Assembly: GCF_900104805.1 (NCBI RefSeq)
Contig: NZ_LT629751.1
Span: forward strand, 4,390,001-4,454,000
DNA length: 64,000 bases
Direction: 5' to 3'
Source of the DNA: Pseudomonas oryzae
GTDB taxonomy: Bacteria > Pseudomonadota > Gammaproteobacteria > Pseudomonadales > Pseudomonadaceae
Position 1 is the first letter of the stretch. Every line of letters begins with the position of its first letter. The position numbers and the translations under genes are program-made. This document shows, one piece after another, positions 59,485-64,000 of this stretch. The notes under the pieces were generated by a model. It had not been told where the DNA came from, searched no databases, and was given only the letters and a program-made list of their open reading frames with translations.

Positions 59485-60456
59485 ATGTCCGCCATGTCCG
59501 AACTCATTCAATTGCGTGCCGAGGTGCCGTCCGAACTGGGCGGACAGCGGCTTGACCAGATCGCCGCTCAGGTTTTCCCCGAGCACTCCCGTTCGCGCCT
59601 GGCCGGCTGGATCAAGGACGGCCGCCTCACCGTCGATGGCGCCGTGCTGCGCCCGCGCGACACCGTTCACGGTGGCTCCGTGCTGCAGCTCGAGGCCGAG
59701 CGCGAAGCCCAGGTCGAGTACCAGGCCCAGGATATCGCCCTGAACATCGTCTACGAGGACGACCAGCTGCTGGTGATCGACAAGCCGGCCGGACTGGTGG
59801 TGCATCCGGCGGCCGGGCATGCCGACGGCACCCTGCTCAACGCCCTGCTGCACCATGCCCCCGGTCTGGCCAGCGTGCCGCGCGCCGGTATCGTCCACCG
59901 CCTGGACAAGGACACCACAGGTCTGATGGTGGTGGCCAAGACCCTCGAGGCGCACACCCAGTTGGTCGCCCAGCTGCAGGCGCGCAGCGTCAGCCGCATC
60001 TACGAGGCCATCGTGGTCGGCGTGGTCACCTCCGGGGGCAAGGTCGACGCGCCCATCGGTCGTCACCCGCAGCAGCGCCAGAAGATGGCGGTGACCAGTA
60101 CCGGCAAGCCGGCGGTCAGCCACTACCGGGTGCTCGAGCGCTTCCGCGCGCACACCCACGTGCGGGTCAAGCTGGAAACCGGGCGTACCCACCAGATCCG
60201 CGTGCACATGGCTCACGAGCACTTCCCGCTGGTCGGCGACCCGGTCTACGGCGGCCGTTTCCGCATCCCGCCGGCGGCCAACCCGGTGCTGGTGCAGGCG
60301 CTGCGCGACTACCCGCGCCAGGCTCTGCACGCACGTTTCCTCGAGCTGGATCATCCGCTGACCGGCGAGCGCTTGGGCTGGGAGTCGCCGCTGCCGGACG
60401 ACTTCGTCGAGCTGCTCAACCTGCTGCGCGGTGACCGCGAGGCGTTCATCGGATGA
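59485..60456 (+). CDS. rluD: 23S rRNA pseudouridine(1911/1915/1917) synthase
   Basis: Modifies helix 69 of 23S rRNA. The 323-residue protein has an N-terminal S4 domain ([29 protein letters not shown]) and the catalytic motif [18 protein letters not shown], containing the catalytic Asp. [20 protein letters not shown] follows. An alternative ATG at 59494 would give 320 residues. It overlaps pgeF by 4 bases (ATGA). Confidence 0.95.
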   Translation: MSAMSELIQLRAEVPSELGGQRLDQIAAQVFPEHSRSRLAGWIKDGRLTVDGAVLRPRDTVHGGSVLQLEAEREAQVEYQAQDIALNIVYEDDQLLVIDKPAGLVVHPAAGHADGTLLNALLHHAPGLASVPRAGIVHRLDKDTTGLMVVAKTLEAHTQLVAQLQARSVSRIYEAIVVGVVTSGGKVDAPIGRHPQQRQKMAVTSTGKPAVSHYRVLERFRAHTHVRVKLETGRTHQIRVHMAHEHFPLVGDPVYGGRFRIPPAANPVLVQALRDYPRQALHARFLELDHPLTGERLGWESPLPDDFVELLNLLRGDREAFIG

Positions 60457-61202
60457 GCCTGCAGGTCGGCGATCTGCTGATCCCCGACTGGCCGGCGCCG
60501 GCCAATGTGCGCGCCGGCGTGACCACGCGGGCCGGCGGCGTCAGCCGGCCGCCGTTCGACAGCCTCAACCTCGGCGATCACGTCGGCGACGATCCGGCTG
60601 CGGTGGCCGAGAACCGCCGCCGCCTGCAGCAGCTGCTCGGCTGCCGGCCGGCCTGGCTCAGCCAGGTGCACGGCGTGGCGGTGGTCGAGGCCGACCCCGC
60701 GCAGGTGGCCGAGGCCGACGCCAGCTGGAGCGCCACGCCGGGCGTGACCTGCACCGTGATGACCGCCGACTGCCTGCCGGTGCTGTTCTGCGACCGCGCC
60801 GGCACGCGGGTCGCCGCGGCGCATGCCGGCTGGCGCGGGCTGGCCGCCGGGGTGCTGGAGGCCACGGTCGCCGCGCTGGGCTGCCCGGCGGGCGAGGTGC
60901 TGGTCTGGCTGGGACCTGCCATCGGTCCGCAGGCCTTCGAGGTCGGCGCCGAGGTGCGCGCGGCCTTCGTCGCGCAGCATGCCGAGGCGGCCGTGGCCTT
61001 CGTGCCCAGCGTCAATCCCGGCCGCTTCATGGCCGACCTGTACCGGCTGGCGCGCATCCGCCTCGCCGCCGTCGGCGTCACCGCGGTGTACGGCGGCGGG
61101 CTGTGTACCTACGGCGACGCCGAGCGTTTCTATTCCTTCCGCCGCGAGCCGCGCACCGGGCGGCTGGCCAGCCTGGTCTGGCTGGAGTCGGCACAGCCCT
61201 GA
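60453..61202 (+). CDS. pgeF: Peptidoglycan editing factor PgeF (YfiH/DUF152)
   Basis: A 249-residue laccase-fold protein that removes L-Ser misincorporated in peptidoglycan precursors. The metal-site histidines and cysteine are visible in [23 protein letters not shown] and [26 protein letters not shown] completes the family pattern. It is translationally coupled to rluD through a 4-base overlap, the order rluD-pgeF-clpB being common in gammaproteobacteria. Confidence 0.93.
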   Translation: MSLQVGDLLIPDWPAPANVRAGVTTRAGGVSRPPFDSLNLGDHVGDDPAAVAENRRRLQQLLGCRPAWLSQVHGVAVVEADPAQVAEADASWSATPGVTCTVMTADCLPVLFCDRAGTRVAAAHAGWRGLAAGVLEATVAALGCPAGEVLVWLGPAIGPQAFEVGAEVRAAFVAQHAEAAVAFVPSVNPGRFMADLYRLARIRLAAVGVTAVYGGGLCTYGDAERFYSFRREPRTGRLASLVWLESAQP

Positions 61203-61208
61203 ATGGGC

Positions 61209-61296
61209 GCAGGGTAGGCAACTCGCGAAGCGATTGCCTGCCACCGCGCGCCCATCCCATCGGTAGAAGATCGCTGCGCGAGTCTTCTACCCTACG
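61209..61296. repeat. Intergenic double-hairpin element with TAGGGT-like ends (copy B)
   Basis: An 88-base element from GCAGGGT to ACCCTACG in the pgeF-clpB gap. The left hairpin is GGTAGGCAA(C)TCG against CGATTGCCTGCC. The right hairpin is GGTAGAAGATCG against CGA(G)TCTTCTACC. Both enclose a CGCGAAG/CTGCG loop. Stem sequences differ between hairpins and from copy A, while pairing and the TCGCG(C/A)AGCGA centre are kept. Confidence 0.65.
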
Positions 61297-61317
61297 AGTC
61301 TGACGCTCCGCGTCCCG

Positions 61318-61333
61318 CTTGACCCCGGTCAAG
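61318..61333. promoter_or_regulatory. Palindrome CTTGACCCCGGTCAAG upstream of clpB
   Basis: A perfect 16-base palindrome ends 9 bases before the heat-shock -35 of clpB. It may be an operator, or an additional promoter-proximal element (it contains CTTGAC). Its role is unknown. Confidence 0.35.
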
Positions 61334-61342
61334 TCCGCGGCC

Positions 61343-61370
61343 CTTGAATCGCCGACGATCGTCCTCATCT
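61343..61370 (+). promoter_or_regulatory. Probable sigma-32 heat-shock promoter of clpB
   Basis: CTTGAA (61343-61348) and CCTCATCT (61363-61370) with a 14-base spacer match the sigma-32 consensus (CTTGAAA / CCCCATnT). The position is about 60 bases before the clpB start, as expected for a disaggregase gene. Confidence 0.65.
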
Positions 61371-61438
61371 ATCCTGCAACCCGATTCCCAGGCGGATGCC
61401 GCAAGGCCGCTCCGCCGTCGCTTGCGAAGGACGAACCC

Positions 61439-64000
<2,562 letters not shown>

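Overview
The window is a stretch of high-GC chromosome from a pseudomonad (Pseudomonas in the broad sense). Its rRNA sequence, the gene order (rplY-pth-ychF next to prs and tRNA-Gln, then ispE-lolB-TPR lipoprotein, divergent hemA-prfA-prmC-moeB-murI-pagL, hemH, pilS-pilR, bamD, rluD-pgeF-clpB) and protein identities such as PagL, PilS/PilR and a PP0621-type protein all point to that group. It looks like ordinary core chromosome with two accessory blocks. I see no insertion sequence, prophage or CRISPR array.

Layout. 1-2680: 3' part of a 23S rRNA gene, 5S rRNA and a terminator. 2760-6304: two single-domain PqiA-type membrane proteins and a six-domain MCE protein (lipid transport across the envelope). 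6447-12372: leuA, a probable cryptic DNA polymerase III psi subunit with rimI, a flavin amine oxidase, a small leader ORF coupled to an EamA transporter, and a proline-rich protein. 12489-12565: tRNA-Met. 12705-20582: an arginine/ornithine catabolic island with a basic amino-acid ABC transporter and an Lrp-type regulator in one operon, a second Lrp-type regulator divergent from arginase, a CtlX-type citrulline hydrolase and ornithine cyclodeaminase. Arginine and citrulline would both converge on ornithine and then proline. 20867-27799: ychF, pth, rplY, prs, two identical tRNA-Gln genes, ispE, lolB and a TPR lipoprotein, all on the minus strand. 27967-36800: hemA, prfA, prmC, moeB, murI, pagL, a renalase-like flavoprotein, a TIGR01777 epimerase and hemH. 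36855-38703: lytic transglycosylase and cueR.

39124-52099: a complete Tad/Flp pilus locus (flp, tadV, an AAA+ ATPase, cpaB/rcpC, secretin rcpA, small lipoprotein, tadG-like, tadE, tadF, tadZ, tadA, tadB, tadC, tadD), followed by a convergent receiver-AraC regulator. The AAA+ ATPase with a winged-helix-like front end and the small lipoprotein are not part of the P. aeruginosa Tad set as I know it, and base composition drops visibly in flp-tadV and tadC. 53260-64000: gdhA, pilR, pilS, a PP0621-type protein, bamD, rluD, pgeF and clpB, which runs off the end of the window.

The most interesting non-coding signals are these. (1) An ungapped block of about 89 bp is shared by the promoters of ctlX and ocd, and part of it recurs as a 16-bp identity upstream of the ABC transporter operon, suggesting a local arginine/ornithine regulon. 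(2) A spaced perfect inverted repeat lies between the second Lrp gene and arginase. (3) There is a family of TAGGGT-ended inverted-repeat elements in three intergenic gaps, two of them with variable but self-complementary stems. (4) Direct repeats around TTGTACAAT lie between the renalase-like gene and the TIGR01777 gene. Searches and alignments were not possible here, so family assignments rest on motifs and gene context read by eye.
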